Below are positions 13,238-26,085 of a stretch of 64,000 bases of DNA, in pieces; the first letter of the stretch is position 1, and the number at the start of each line of letters is the position of its first letter. The position numbers and the translations under genes are program-made. The notes below the pieces were generated by a model. That model saw nothing but the letters and a program-made list of their open reading frames with translations, was not told the DNA's origin and made no database searches. The stretch covers positions 395,394 through 459,393 of the forward strand of contig SIJG01000052.1 in assembly GCA_023374025.1 (NCBI GenBank). Reading direction: 5' to 3'. This DNA is from Heterodera schachtii. Lineage: Eukaryota > Nematoda > Chromadorea > Rhabditida > Heteroderidae.

Positions 13238-13345
13238 GGTTATGGGCCCGGGTATTTGGGCAAATACCGGGTCAGGGTATTGCCGAAGAAAAGCCGGGTC
13301 AGGGCTCTAGCTTTTAAACCGAGTCCAGGTCCTGAAAAATCCAAA
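13238..13345. repeat. GGGTC/CCGGG-rich repeat fragment
   Basis: The sequence begins TAGGGTTATGGGCCCGGG, then iterates CCGGGTCAGGG-like phrases around a GGGCAAATACC segment. The arrangement resembles the CCGGGA-rich element at 54437-54627 (both contain TTGGGCAAA followed by a CCGGG block) but has no detectable inverted end. It is probably a related, truncated element. Confidence 0.4.
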
Positions 13346-13497
13346 AAAATCTTTAAATATTTTCATGAAAATAAAATAAATATTTTCATGAAAAATATTT
13401 ATTTTACAAACAAACTTTATTATTTGTCGATTTTTTGCCATTCAAACCACCTTTTTTTGCGGTAGGTTTTTTAAAACTTCGGGGACAGTTAGGGTCG

Positions 13498-13519
13498 GGC
13501 GGTGCCTGTAGGCGCCGCC
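13498..13519. repeat. GC hairpin
   Basis: A 9-bp stem, GGCGGTGCC against GGCGCCGCC (one T/G wobble), closes a four-base TGTA loop. It lies just after a TAGGGTCGGG phrase that could be another transposon terminus. Function unknown. Confidence 0.5.
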
Positions 13520-15222
13520 GAAAAAATTTTGAAAATTGACTTCGGATTTGTTAACAGATTTTATTCAAAAAATGATCAAAGTTTTGGTTAAATTTGCGCT
13601 TTTAGGCTGTTTAAAAAAATAAAAAACAATAATTATTAAGTCGAAATATTTTTTTATTAATTAAATTTCAATTGAAATAATGCAAAGAAAATATTAAAAA
13701 AATTTATGTTCCGTTGGGGAATTGAACCCAAGAGAAAATTAATATTTTTAATTTAAAAAAATAATTAATCAATTAGACAAAAATTAATTAAATTTTTTAT
13801 TGTTTTTCTTTTTTTAAACCAATTATAATTATTGCTTTATAAAATTATTAATCATCTACAAAAAGGAAAAATGCTACTTATAAAAATTTTATCAAAAATA
13901 TTCTAATCTTTATTTGCAAATGTTTTATATTTTAATTTTTTTTTAATTTAATTTTTATATTGTTTTAGAGTTGTCGTGTCGTGCTCATACTGTTAACCAC
14001 CATGTTAGAGACTTTGGGTTGAGCTTGATGGCATTGAGAAGGAAGACATGGCGTCATTTTTTGTATATATATTTCTCTCTATATTTTTAATAATTCTATT
14101 TTTTCCTTTTAATCCTGATATCTACTGTAGACTCCATGAAATCTACTACTCTCGCTTTCGGAAGTTCTCGTTTTAATATGTTAGTAAAAATTTATTTTTC
14201 ACAATATTTTTGCATCTAAATTCCATCAAAATTTTAAAATGTTTTTATTTATTTTTGATTTTATTTTGTTGAAAAACCTTGAATTTTCTTAACTTAAGTA
14301 TTTTGCATATACTTTCCTTGATTTTTATTCTTTTTTAATTAGTTTTCATTACTTATTATCTTGGCGTCTTCCTGCAATCTTCGCACTTTATTTTGGCGTC
14401 CTTTTAATATATATTTGTAAAAAATTATTTTTCACGTCATTTCTGCATCTTAAAAGCCTTTCAATTTACTTTTTTTAAATTTTATTTGAAAAGCCTTGAA
14501 TGTCTTAATACTAAATATTTTCCAGTCTGCATAGAAACCACATATTCCAAACTCATCAAGGATTTATTTTTCGATTTAAACTTTTGAGTTTTTTTTTTAA
14601 ATTTGGTTTTTTCTTGTCAAACAGCCTCCTGTTGAATGGCGCTTGCTTTCTTTATAAGAAAAATTTAATTTGCTAATTATATTTTATTCTCTTTTTTGAA
14701 TATTATCATATTTTATAGCTAAGCGCAATTGTCTAATTCAGTTTAGCATATTTTTTATTTTTAGAATTGTCAGTATTTTATTTTTATTAATAATATTTAA
14801 TTTGCACTGTCGCGCTCCTCTGTTATGTTCTATTCGTTGATATTAGTTTAATTTTTAAATTTCATTTATTTTTAATACTATTTTATTAGTATATTTTTAT
14901 ATTGTGTCAATTATTGTAGTAGCATATTTTATGTAAATCTCAGAATTTCTGAGTTATTTCTTACTATTTTTAGATGGTATTTTTGTGTATTTGATTTGAA
15001 ATTAACAAAATGGAATCAATAATTATTATTTCTGGTCAACTCTTCCACTATTGGTGCACATTATTCTGGGTTTCTGCATTCAGTTTTTTATGAGTTTAAA
15101 ACCCATGACCCAGTTGTGTATAAATCTTAGGTTTTTGCAGTCTTTTCGTATAACTATTTTTGATTATTATATTTTAATGCAATTAATGTTTTTGATAATG
15201 CAAATCAAAATTTTTGGGATAA

Positions 15223-15270
<48 letters not shown>

Positions 15271-15660
15271 GTTATTGTTCAATGATTAATTTCAAGCGCA
15301 AACGCATGATTTATTGGAAAGTGTTTGGAAACATTTACAATCAATGCTTTAATGATTAGGAAACAATGACGTTTATTATAAAATTAGATCTTCTAAAATT
15401 TTATCATTTTTTTAATCAATGATTTAAATATTTTTTTAATTTTCTTCTGTTATTCTTATATTCCATTTATCTTTATTTGTAATGTTATGAAATGTTTTAA
15501 TCTTTTATCTTTTCAATTCAATCACTTTGCTTTTTCGTCATCAAAGCTGTTCATAATAATTCTCCAAAAGAATTTGTCGAATAAGATAATTAAATTTAAA
15601 ATCTATTTTAATTAATGACATTTCCTTTTAATTTGGCAATACATTAAATTATTTTTAAAT
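13520..15660. other. AT-rich, T-biased desert
   Basis: No gene. A GC-richer island at about 13970-14045 contains a short open stretch reading NHHVRDFGLSLMALRRKTW without supporting context; I cannot assign it. The only other structure is the dinucleotide run at 15227. Confidence 0.5.
15227..15266. repeat. (AT)20 microsatellite
   Basis: Twenty uninterrupted AT dinucleotides. It is the longest pure dinucleotide run I noticed in the window. Confidence 0.95.
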
Positions 15661-16530
15661 ATGCTTATATATTTTATTTAAATGTTATTTAATTCACTAA
15701 TTTAATAATTATTTCAGTGCTATCCTAAATTTAAGATAATAGAACAATTTATACACCTATATAAAAATTAGAAAATTTTTAGAGATAAACTATTAATTAT
15801 CCTTTTTTAATTAGAGCATGCATATAATTTTCAAGCTTCCAAGCTGTCAAGGTTTGTTTAAATATTTTTTCTTCTTGGGCATTAAAGGGCATAGGCGTCG
15901 GAAATTTGTTGACTTTAATGGTTGGTATTATAATTCATTTTATTAATAATCTGCTTTGAGTGAAGATGGCACAACCTTTCAAAATATACACAAAAATTTT
16001 AAATCATTATTTAAATGTTTTGTCAATTTTTTCATTTTTATTTGTCTTTTTTATTGTGTTTTTGAAAAACAAATTTTTTAATTGCTTTTTTTTTGCTGTG
16101 ATTATTTTTTTTCTATTTTTAATTTTTCTCTTTTAGAATTTTCTAATATATTTCATTTTAATTTCACACATTCACTTTCAAACTCATCAATGAATAATTT
16201 TTAGAGTTTAAACCTTTGAATTTTGCTTTACTTCTGATTTTATCTTGCCAAAACCTCTCATGTTTTCTTTATTTTTTATTTTTACTTTACATTTATTAAT
16301 GTTTTGTCTTTAATTATGTTTCTTCTACTGTTTTTCTCATGCCCATTCAATAATTTATATAACTTTGCTTGCTGTTTTATTTTTTAATTAAATTTAATTT
16401 ACTCTTGCGTTAAACCCTCAACCAATTAATAAACAAAGCTATTTTAATTTGATTTTAAAATTTTTGTAATATCTTAATTTAATAAATATTTGCATTACAT
16501 TTCCATTACATTTTTATAAACTGTTTATGT
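15661..16530 (+). repeat. Diverged duplication, copy 1
   Basis: Blocks of this segment recur in the same order and orientation at 18121-19100. Diagnostic phrases are GAGCATGCATATAATTTTCA then AAGCTTCCAAGCTGTCAAGG, later GCCAAAACCTCTCATG, TTCTCATGCCCATTCAA and ACTCTTGCGTTAAACC. The copies differ by many substitutions and by insertions, with the second copy longer between its last two blocks. Weaker echoes occur near 11670 and 14540. No coding content. Confidence 0.7.
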
Positions 16531-18120
16531 TTATGCCTTTCTATGTTTCAAATTTTATTTATAATTAGATTAATGTTTCATAGAGTAGTGAAATATTAAT
16601 AAATTATTTATACATTTGATTTTTATATCTGTTTACCTTCCGAGTTACGAATTAATTATATCAATATTAATTATTTGTTCTTTTCCTTAATTATTCTGAA
16701 GCGATTATTATATGTAAAAAAATGATATTAAATGTTTGGTTTCAATAAAATAAATACTGTCGAGAATAATAATTGTTTTTCAAAATAGCCTCATATTTTG
16801 CTATTTTAATATTTTCTTGGGTTTTGGATTTTTTTTGTACAGATGAGAATTACAAAAGATATTATATATAAAATGGAAAATTATATTGTTATATAAATTG
16901 CTGCAATATGGGGTTTTATTTATTATATTTTTTATATTGATTCTATTAATTAAAGTTAATTGACAACGTAACTTTAAAATTTAAAACAAAATTTGCTCTT
17001 CGAATTTTTATTAAAATTAAATTTGTTAATTTATTTTATAATTCATTGATCGTGGTGAACTTCAATGGTGCTTTAATTTTGTTTATGTAATTTTTAGGTG
17101 TTTCTTTATTTAATTATTTTCGATTGTTTTTTGTAATTTCAACACTATTTTATTAAAAACATAGTTTATAAATTAAAAAGATTTGAAAACTGAATTTTTA
17201 AATTTACCTGAATTGAATAATTTTTTTCGAATTTAATATTTTAAATATTAAAGTAAATTTTGATCTGTATATTTCTATTAATAATCAATTTTTTCAATTA
17301 TTAAATAAATTTTTTCGTAACATTTTTTATCAAAATGTCTATTTGATGGGCTTAAATTGAATATAAGTTGTTTTCATCAATTATTTATTTGTTTTGTGAA
17401 ATTGCGATCACAGCTGTTCTTGAGACGCTAACGATTTAATAAAATCTTGCACACAATGCGGTGTAGGTAGCAACGCAAATGGGCCTTCAAATTTAAAATA
17501 CATTGTGTAAATTTAATTTAATTATATTTTTATTTTTAACCGGGCCCTCTTTCATCATTTTTGCCTTACGCGCATGGGTTTTGTTCTTTAAATATAAATT
17601 GTTTAAAATTATTTTTATTTATTCCACTTTTTCTGATTTGGCCCTTTGCATGTAGTTTATTAATTTATTTTTTAAAATCTATTAATTATCCCATTTTGGA
17701 TAATTTTGATTGACATATTGCCTTTATATTTAAATTTGATTTTATTATTAATCCTACTTTTAGGGATGAACCGTTGATCCATTGTCTGTAATTTATTTAT
17801 AAATGTATTTTTTAATAATTATTATTATTTCATTTTGAATTTTTGGTTTAATTATTATTTTCTTTTATTTTTTTCTATTTTCATTTTTGTAGTCTTGAAG
17901 GTGTTTTTTTATTTTATTTTATTTCACTATTTGTTAGTTTAAACTTTTCCTTATGCGATAAATTTCAAATTGTTTTTTTTTTTGTTTTTTGTAAGGATTA
18001 TATTAAAAAAAAATATGGAAACAACGAGCCATGTCTGAGGTTCTCCAAATTCTTCCATGAATAAAGAGGATTTTTATTTATTATTTATAAATTCATTATG
18101 ATAATTGCATTTTTAAAATA
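16531..18120. other. AT-rich spacer between duplicated blocks
   Basis: No gene is seen. A slightly GC-richer patch occurs at about 17405-17560, including CCGGGCCCTCTTTCATC near 17541. Confidence 0.5.
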
Positions 18121-19100
18121 TTTTTACATGCTTTATTTAAATGTTATTTAATTGAGTAATTTAATAATTATTTAAGTGAAATCTTAAAGTTCAAGATAAG
18201 AATAAATTTTTTATATCTATCTAAAAATTAGAAATTTTTTTTAGTAAAACTATTAATTATCCTTTTTCAATTAGAGCATGCATTTAATTTTCAAGCTTCC
18301 AGGCTGTCAAGGCTTATTTTTAAATTTTTATTCTAATTTTATAGATATTCTTTTTCGAATTCACCAACGATTAATTTTTAGTGTTTAAATTTTGAATTTG
18401 CTTTACATCTGATTTATCTGGCCAAAACCTCTCCTGTTTTCTTTATTTATTTTTTTACTTTACATTTATTAATGTTTTGTCTTTAATTATATTTTTTCTA
18501 CTGTTTTTTCTCATGCCCATTCAACCAGTTTATAAGCTTTGCTTGCTTTCTTAAATTGTTTCATTTTTCGCTAATATTTATTGAGTGTAGCATGATTTAA
18601 ATTTATTTTTTTCAATTTCAATATGAGGAAATTATGTTCAAAATTAACAACTGGATAATTCTCGCATTAAATTTACCTAATTATTATTTTTATATAATTA
18701 CTAAATAATTAATGATAACTAAGCTTAAAATTAGTCAAATTAATGAAAACTACAGCTCAAATCCAAGGTCGTTTAAATGCATGAAAATTGTTCAAACATC
18801 AATTAATTCACATCGCATTTGAAATGAAGATTTACCAACAATTTTACTTTTGTCAATTCGGCTCACCACGAATTTGCATTGCTTCATCCTTTTTTATTTA
18901 TACTAAAATACAATAACTAATTTTTGAGTTATTTTTAACGACAAATTTATAATTTCTATTTTTTTAAATTAAATTTTGTTTACTCTTGCGTTAAACCATC
19001 AATCAGATAATAAACAAGGCTATTTTTAATTTGATTTAAAAATTTTTGTAATATCTTAATCTAATACATATTTGCATTACATTTACAATTTCTTTTTTTA
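18121..19100 (+). repeat. Diverged duplication, copy 2
   Basis: Same order of blocks as 15661-16530: GAGCATGCATTTAATTTTCA, AAGCTTCCAGGCTGTCAAGG, GCCAAAACCTCTCCTG, TTCTCATGCCCATTCAAC and, after an insertion of about 400 bp, ACTCTTGCGTTAAACC. The spacing change suggests insertion into this copy or loss from the other. Confidence 0.7.
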
Positions 19101-20969
19101 TAAACTTGATTATGTTATGCCTTTCTCTGTATCAAATTTTATACCTGAATAATTTTTTCCGAATTTAATTTTTTAATTAGTAATAAAAATTTTGATCTGA
19201 ATATTTTTTATTAATTATCAATTTTTTCAATTATTAATATTTTTTCTTATTATTTTTATCATAATGTATATTTGATGGGCTTTTTCCATTTGTTTTTAAT
19301 CATTTATTTCATCATTCAAGTCATGTATAATTCAAAACATTTTCACATGGCAAAAAAGTGAAAATCCTTTTGGTCAGCATCTGCTGCCTCCAAAATTTTC
19401 ATTTTTATTATATAATTGCTGTTTACGTGAATAATTAAATTGAACATTTTTGATTTTAGTCAATATATGAAAATTATATTTTTTAAATATTATGTTACGA
19501 TTTCATCAACATTTTGAAAAAAACAAATGTAAAATTTTTGAATTTTAAGAATATATAAGTTATTCAATGCTTTTTCCTTTGAGCATCACCGTACTTTTAG
19601 TTCTGAATGAGCTTTAAATTTATTTTAATTGAGTCCTCGTGTTCCAGCGTAGTCACTTTTCCAAATCTTCTTTTTTGAGTGTAACTGATATTAATAAACA
19701 TATAAAATCTGTTTTCTTTATTTAAATTGAGATTAATTAAGCAAAATCCTTTATTTTTAATTTAGTATGATTAGAAAAATGGTTATTTAAAAAATAATAT
19801 TATTCTGTTATACAATTTTTCTTGAGCACTATTTTGCTAATTTGCAGAATCTTTCATATTTCACTTCATATTAACACTTTTTTTCTTTAAAACCTCGAGA
19901 ATTATTTTAAGTATTATTTTAATTAATTTTCATTATGATAATAATTTTTTTATTGTCTCTTTATTTCAGTTGAAATCAAACTTTTAAACGCTTGTTCTTC
20001 CATCAACAATATATATTATTTTATTTATTTATTTATTTTTTATATATAATTATTCATTTCATTTTTCTATTATTTTCTAATATAGTAAAACTTTATTAAA
20101 TAAGACCTAATAATAAATATTTTTGTATAAATTTTGAAAACTCCTATTCAAATTGATCGTAATTCTATTATATAATTTATATTATTTATTAATCAGAAAA
20201 AAAAATTATTTACTTTTTAAAGATACTTCATTATGTCAATAGGCATTAGCAATGTTCTAACAAGATAGCATATTATTTTCTTTTTCATAGCTTTTTGTCA
20301 TAATTTGATATGACATTGTTTTGATTTTATTGTTTTATGCATTAATGTGCGTAAAAAATCGACCTCAATAAGAACCCAGCCTTTTTTTGTCGCTTATGTA
20401 CAATTTAATGTTTTTTGTTTTTATTTAATTTTTTGTATCAATACCATATAATTTTGTAAATTCTATTGTTCATAATTGTTTTTTTTCTTACACCGAGTTC
20501 ATTCTAAGGTTATTATGCATTTGTATATTCGTAAAATTTAATAAAATAAAATATTACAAATAAATGTATTATTATTTATTAATTGTTATTAACTTTCACG
20601 TTTAGATACTCCCATGAAAGTAAAAGTGTCCTCGTTGGCATCTTTCATTTCTTTGAATGCTTGAATTAATTAAAAAATTAATAGTCTTAACAATGCACAT
20701 TTAATTCGTTTATGTATATTCATAAAAAAACTGTTTATTTTTTTATAGAGTCTAAATTTATTTAGATTATGTTTAGAAGAATTTAAATGATACCCAAATA
20801 ATTAATAAAGCAATGATAATATGAGGTTTTGTTAAGGCTCTTTTCAATACCATTTCTTATTATCAAATAAATGTAAAATTTTTAAATAAAAAACAAAGTA
20901 TTTTTTCGACAATAATCATGCTTTGCTTCGAACAAAAAGTATTTTGAATCGGAATTTAATTTAACAGTG

Positions 20970-21026
20970 TATTTGAAGTTAATTAGGAAAATATTTAATT
21001 TGAAGTTAATTAGGAAAATATTTAAT
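20970..21026 (+). repeat. Two-unit tandem repeat
   Basis: The 27-28-bp unit TTTGAAGTTAATTAGGAAAA-TATTTAAT occurs twice head to tail without change, indicating a recent local duplication. Confidence 0.85.
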
Positions 21027-21132
21027 CTCTTTATCTTTTAAATAGTCGTAACTTCTTTAATTATTTTTTATAATTGTAAAAGTAAATTAATCCTTTGATT
21101 TCATTACTCATTTTTTGATCTAATTAAAATTT

Positions 21133-21317
21133 AAAAAATAAGGTGTTTTTAATATTTATCAAATTTATGCAAATTTTAAAGGACTGTCGAAAGTAGAGAA
21201 AGGCAAAACAAATTTTCTTAAGAAAAAAATTGTTTCTTCGGAGACCAATATTTAAATTGTTATTTAATTATTAACAATGTGCATTTTGCCAACAACGTAT
21301 AAAACACCTTATTTTTA
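21133..21317. mobile_element. Small inverted-repeat element (MITE-like)
   Basis: AAAAAATAAGGTGTTTT at 21133-21149 is matched in inverse by AAAACACCTTATTTTTA at 21301-21317, with weaker pairing continuing outward into the AAAATTT flanks. The roughly 150-bp interior has no ORF. I do not see a clear target duplication, so the mobile-element call is tentative. Confidence 0.4.
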
Positions 21318-22147
21318 AAATTTCCGTCAATTTTTGAAAATTTATTTTAGCGGGAAATATCACTTAGGAGAGAGATTACGCAAAATGAGAGAGTGCTGAA
21401 CTTTCAGTAATGGTCAGACTAATGCGCATATTATTTTTTATAATTATTGTTAACAATGAATTTTTATTTTCAAACTTAATACCGGCACCATAAACAAATC
21501 TGCAAAAAGTAAAAATTGAAAAACCAAAATTGTTTCAATTTAATTGATATTTTGATTATTTTTTGTCATAATTACATTACAATATTTATTAATGTTTTTA
21601 CTCATCGTTCTATCGTATAAGTCGAGAAATAAATTGTTAAAAATATATTTTTATAATTTATTTGTAATTGTCAAATTATCATTATGTTTTTCACAGAATC
21701 GATATTAATTATTTAGCAATTAAATTATTTATCGAATTTTATGACTTTTTATTATTTGGTTAATTAATTAATAAATATATGAAGAATATTTTTGTATTAA
21801 AATTGCTCTTTTATACTTCACTTGCTATGCAGAATCTTAAAATTTTGTGTTGCAATTCAATTCAATTCATAATTATATCAAAAAAATAAATAAATTATAT
21901 TTACTTTTTAGTTTTAATTTTTTCGAATTGAATGAATTAAATTTTGTGCTCATAGCATAAATTTATGGCTTAAGTAAATTAATGTTTTTCATTTTTTACT
22001 TATTTCTTTGTTCTGACATTTATTTGAAATTTATCCTTTGGTGTTTATTTAAAGCAACGAATATAAATTTTACATATGAACATTAATTACAAGAAGACGA
22101 GAATATGTTTATTAATAATTTTATCTATAAAACATAATTGTGCGTGC

Positions 22148-22212
22148 AGTAGCCAGCTTCTTATGGGTTCCGCTCGACAGGACTGACCCGAACGTAGGGC
22201 TGGCTTAGGAAC
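22148..22212. other. GC-richer hairpin segment
   Basis: AGCCAGC at 22151-22157 pairs with GCTGGCT at 22199-22205 around a GC-rich interior (GGGTTCCGCTCGACAGG...). The island is only about 65 bp. It could be a repeat end or a short structured RNA remnant. It does not fit tRNA structure and I cannot name it. Confidence 0.3.
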
Positions 22213-22967
22213 ACTCTGAATCTGTTACAAAAATTTAAAATAAAAATACTATATATTAATTAACTTCAAAAATTTTTATTTTTGCTTCTCCTTTTTCTCT
22301 GGCTTGCCGCCAGATAAATATGTATCTTTTAATTATAGTTGACAAAATTTATTTTAATTTTCAAAATGAATTCATTAAAATTGCAAATACTTTCAATTAT
22401 CGAAATTATTACTTCATATTAATCACAGCTTCTTTAATTAAATAATTTATTCTTTTCTTTTTAATTAGTTTAGGTAATTTGATGTCTATTTAATTGTTTT
22501 TTATTAGTAAATTTTCAGAGCACATAAACATTTGCATTTGAGTGATAAATAAAAATTTTACTTTTATATTACCTGTATTTTTAATTCATTTTTATTAAGA
22601 TGTCAAGATATAATTAGTATACTTCACGATTCGGTTGATTATAAGTAAAGTTATTTATCTTTTTGAAATTAATAATTTCATTTTTATTATTGTTCATACA
22701 CACTTAAAATATTTTTTATTGAAGGGTTCAACATGCTGAAAATTATATAATTATAGACCACACTTAAACATTGATAGTTATATTTTAGTTTTATACTTAA
22801 TTATTTGTATTCGAATATTTCGATATCACTATTTTATATTTAAATGTATTTTAAAAAAAAAAAGAAGATATTTTTGTAACTTGTTGAAATTGTCTTCCTT
22901 ATATATGATTTTTTTTTGCATTTATTTTTGAAGTATTTTGTGGTATTTGAATAAATAAAAAACTTCC

Positions 22968-23040
22968 ACGTCAAGACGCCCTTGCTCGCTCGCCGCTGGA
23001 CGTTCTTCATTGCTCGCCGGCGGGCCGTTTCTTCTTTTTC
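22968..23040. other. GC-rich island
   Basis: The segment contains CTCGCTCGCCGCTGGACG and GCTCGCCGGCGGGCCG in an otherwise A/T background. The phrase GCTCGCC is iterated. Probably a repeat fragment; no coding frame is convincing. Confidence 0.35.
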
Positions 23041-23450
23041 GATTCTTAAGTGATCGGATGAACATGGTGTAATTGACTTTTTTGATAAGCTTCAAAATTT
23101 AAGATTACATGAATTCAGATTTTTGGAATAACTTTTTCCGATATTATGAATTTTTTTTTGAAAGTGAACCTATCATTTTGTGTCACCTATTTTCTATAAA
23201 AACTGGAAGATATTGAAGTCCAAGAAAGAAAATCTTACTTTTATCAATTAAATCTTTTTTTTGTGCATTTTTCATTGTTTTGTACAATTTCAAAAAATTT
23301 CGTCAATTAAAAAATTCTAAAAAACTCAAATTTGGGGGTGAACCTATCATTTTGTGTCACATTGTATATAAATTAAACAAAATTTAAAGTTATTTTCTTT
23401 TTCAAGATTTACTTTAATTTATTAAATTTGAAATTTGAAATTTCTTTTTT

Positions 23451-23940
23451 ATTCTTTATAAATTTCGCAGAATTAAGTTTAATTTTTAATATATATTGCT
23501 GTTTAATGTTTTTCTGTACATACACCTTTAAATGGTTGCTTTCCATTTTATTTTAATCTTGATGTCATAGGCCAGCATCCAATCGTTTTCGCAAGCCATC
23601 TGTTTTAATATGTTTGATAAATATTTAAATCTGGTTGCGGGCACGTGATTTTGACGCGTTTATATAAGTAATAATTCATGGAAATTTATTAAATTTTTGA
23701 AATTTTTTAGATAAATAGCTTTTAATTCTTTTTACTTCAATTATTATGTTTTAATCTGGTTGCAGGTGCTTGATGGTATGTAATGAGCATTAAAATACAA
23801 AATTTTCCTTTTGGTACTTAATTTCAGATAACATTTTATTAATGTTTGAGGATAATTCCCAAGAAATCAATTTTATTTATCAACTGTGAAATGAGTTAAT
23901 TTTTTTAATTAGGAAACGAAATAATGAAAAATGATTTTTG
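23451..23940 (+). repeat. 490-bp direct duplication, copy 1
   Basis: Nearly identical to 25361-25857 in the same orientation, from ATAAATTTCGCAGAATTAAG through AATGAAAAATGATTTTTG, with only scattered single-base changes and short indels. It includes the phrases AGGCCAGCATCCAATCG and GGTTGCGGGCACGTGATT. No coding evidence. Confidence 0.9.
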
Positions 23941-25360
23941 TACATATATAAAACGGTAAATAGAAGTCATTTAATTTATATTTTTGCCAATTTATTATAT
24001 TCTTTAATTTCATGTCAATTTCTTTAGTACTGGGATTATCTTTTTTTTGCCATTAGATTTATATTTACGGCATATAATTATATTTATTTTTCTTCTTCCT
24101 TCTACGTTTATACATCAAGCTTATTAAACGAAATTTCTTCCGAATGCCAGCCTTATTCTTTTTTGAACATGTTTTTATAATCAAAATTTTTCATAAATTT
24201 TTAAAATTAATCTCCGTTGGAATCTTTTAAAATAAACGTTTTATTTTCTTTAGCCATATTATTTATTTATATATTTAATTATATTTGATACTAGTCTTAT
24301 TTCTCGTTTAGTGTTTCGTGTCTTTAAATATATTTTTATTTCTTAGTTTTCTTTTTTTTCTGGGTGCGTTTCAAGAAATTTCTTTGTCTCCATAGTTTTA
24401 TTATTCAAATATAATATTATTATTAGTGAATAAATAAATAGTTTCTTAAAAAAGCTTAATATCTTCATATTTTTTTATCAAGTATATCTATTTAACGAAG
24501 TACACGAACAAAATTAATTAATTATTTCATCATTTAAGACATGGAAAATTTAAAACATGTCATATGTACAATAATGCAAGCAATGTTTTCCATTTTTACA
24601 CGCAATTTTTAAGCTTTTTGAAATAAATATTTATTTACTTTATATTATTAATTATTTTTTGATTTTATTTTGCTTTTGCTTTTACACCACATTTTTGAAA
24701 AAAAAATTCTAAAATTTTTTTCCGTCATTATTTCGGGTTCTCAATTTTAGAATCTTAATATTTTCAGAATTGCTACGTACAGTTAAAATTTCAACTCGGT
24801 CGAATAACGGGAAGTGGTCAAACTAACAAAAAATAGGGTGTCCTTATATTAATGTTATACAGTGTAATAAGAACTTTTTTTGCTATTACTTACCTCATAA
24901 TTTTCTTGTCCGCTATCATTGCGTCTGACCACAGTTCATTATCAATGTCAGAAATTTTTAATTTCAAGAGAAAGATGGAATATAAAGGGTAATTTAAATA
25001 AATTATTTTTTTAAAATAAGAAAATGATTATGAAAATTTTTAAATCAGTAAAACATTTTTTCTCGCTGAACTGACTGAACTTTATTGATGTTCAGAGTCA
25101 CTTTTTATCGGCTTTTGGGTGACACATCTCGGCATTTATTAAGAATATTTATTCTTGATTTCTTTAAACATTGTAAGTTTAAAATTTAAACCAATTTAGA
25201 AGAAATAAATTTTTGTTAAATAATTTTAATTCATTAAAAAAATTTTCAATGAAATATTTTAAAGATTTATTTATCTTTTTCTATTATCTGTTCATTATTT
25301 GTTAATACAATTTCCTTATATAACTAAATAACTATATTTTTTTAATTTTTAATTTTTGTA

Positions 25361-25857
25361 TATTCTTCATAAATTTCGCAGAATTAAGTTTAATTTTTAA
25401 TATATATTGCTGTTTAATGTTTTTCTGTACATACACCTTTAAATGGTTGCTTTCCATTTTTATTTTAATCTTGATGTCATAGGCCAGCATCCAATCGTTT
25501 TCGCAAGCCATCTGTTTTAATATGTTTGATAAATATTTAAATCTGGTTGCGGGCACGTGATTTTGACGCGTTTATATAAGTAATAATTCATGGAAATTTA
25601 TTAAATTTTTGAATTTTTTAGATAAATAGCTTTTAATTCTTTTTTTACTTCAATTATTATGTTTTAATCTGGTTGCATGTGCTTGATGGTATGGAATGAG
25701 CATTAAACAACAACATTTTCCTTTTGGTACTTAATTTCAGGTAACATTTTTTTTATTAATGTTTGAGAGAATCCCCAAGAAATCAATTTTATTTATCAAC
25801 TGTGAAATGAGTTAATTTTTTTTAATTAGGAAACGAAAAAATGAAAAATGATTTTTG
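25361..25857 (+). repeat. 497-bp direct duplication, copy 2
   Basis: Second copy of 23451-23940, separated from it by 1.4 kb. The right boundary is abrupt: the copies diverge immediately after AATGATTTTTG. A minus-strand open frame (25332-25556) lies inside it and is also largely open in copy 1, but it is Lys/Ile/Asn-rich and not conserved beyond what the DNA identity explains. Confidence 0.9.
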
Positions 25858-25939
25858 CTGACAAATTAATGATAAAAAGCATCGATAAGGGCGTTATACA
25901 AAAAAAATTCAAATGAAAATCTTCAACAAAAAATTTCCC

Positions 25940-26085
25940 ATAACTTTTGTCTAAGCCAACCAAATTTAACATACTTAGTATCATTCGATAGCCCTAAGTG
26001 TTTTTTCTAATAGCCTGTAAATTGCAAAAAATTGGCTATTTCAAAAAAGTTATGAGCAAAAATGTCTGAGAACCTGGTTTTGGAA
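25940..26085 (+). repeat. TATCATTCGATAGCCC-type dispersed repeat, copy A
   Basis: The diagnostic phrase TATCATTCGATAGCCCTAAG (from 25980) is preceded by a CCAAATTTAAC segment and followed by AAAAAAGTTATGAGCAAAAA and a GGTTTT end. The same order of phrases recurs near 34051, 40445, 53409 and, inverted, 53584 and 53922. Confidence 0.65.

Larger units (their letters stand above)
19101..23450. other. AT-rich, T-biased desert with small repeats
   Basis: No gene. It contains a two-unit tandem repeat at about 20970-21026, a small inverted-repeat pair at 21133/21317, a GC-richer hairpin region at 22148-22212, a GC-rich island at 22968-23040 and two copies of GTGAACCTATCATTTTGTGT at about 23164 and 23337. 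Confidence 0.5.

Noticed and set aside
13709..13735. tRNA T-arm-like sequence on the minus strand (GGGTTCAATTCCCC)
   Set aside because: The B-box-like element is isolated: no A box, anticodon arm or acceptor pairing could be built from the neighbouring sequence.
22148..22212. Structured RNA gene candidate
   Set aside because: A 7-bp stem and a GC-rich loop are not enough. It fits neither tRNA nor any small RNA I can recognise, so it is listed only as a hairpin island.
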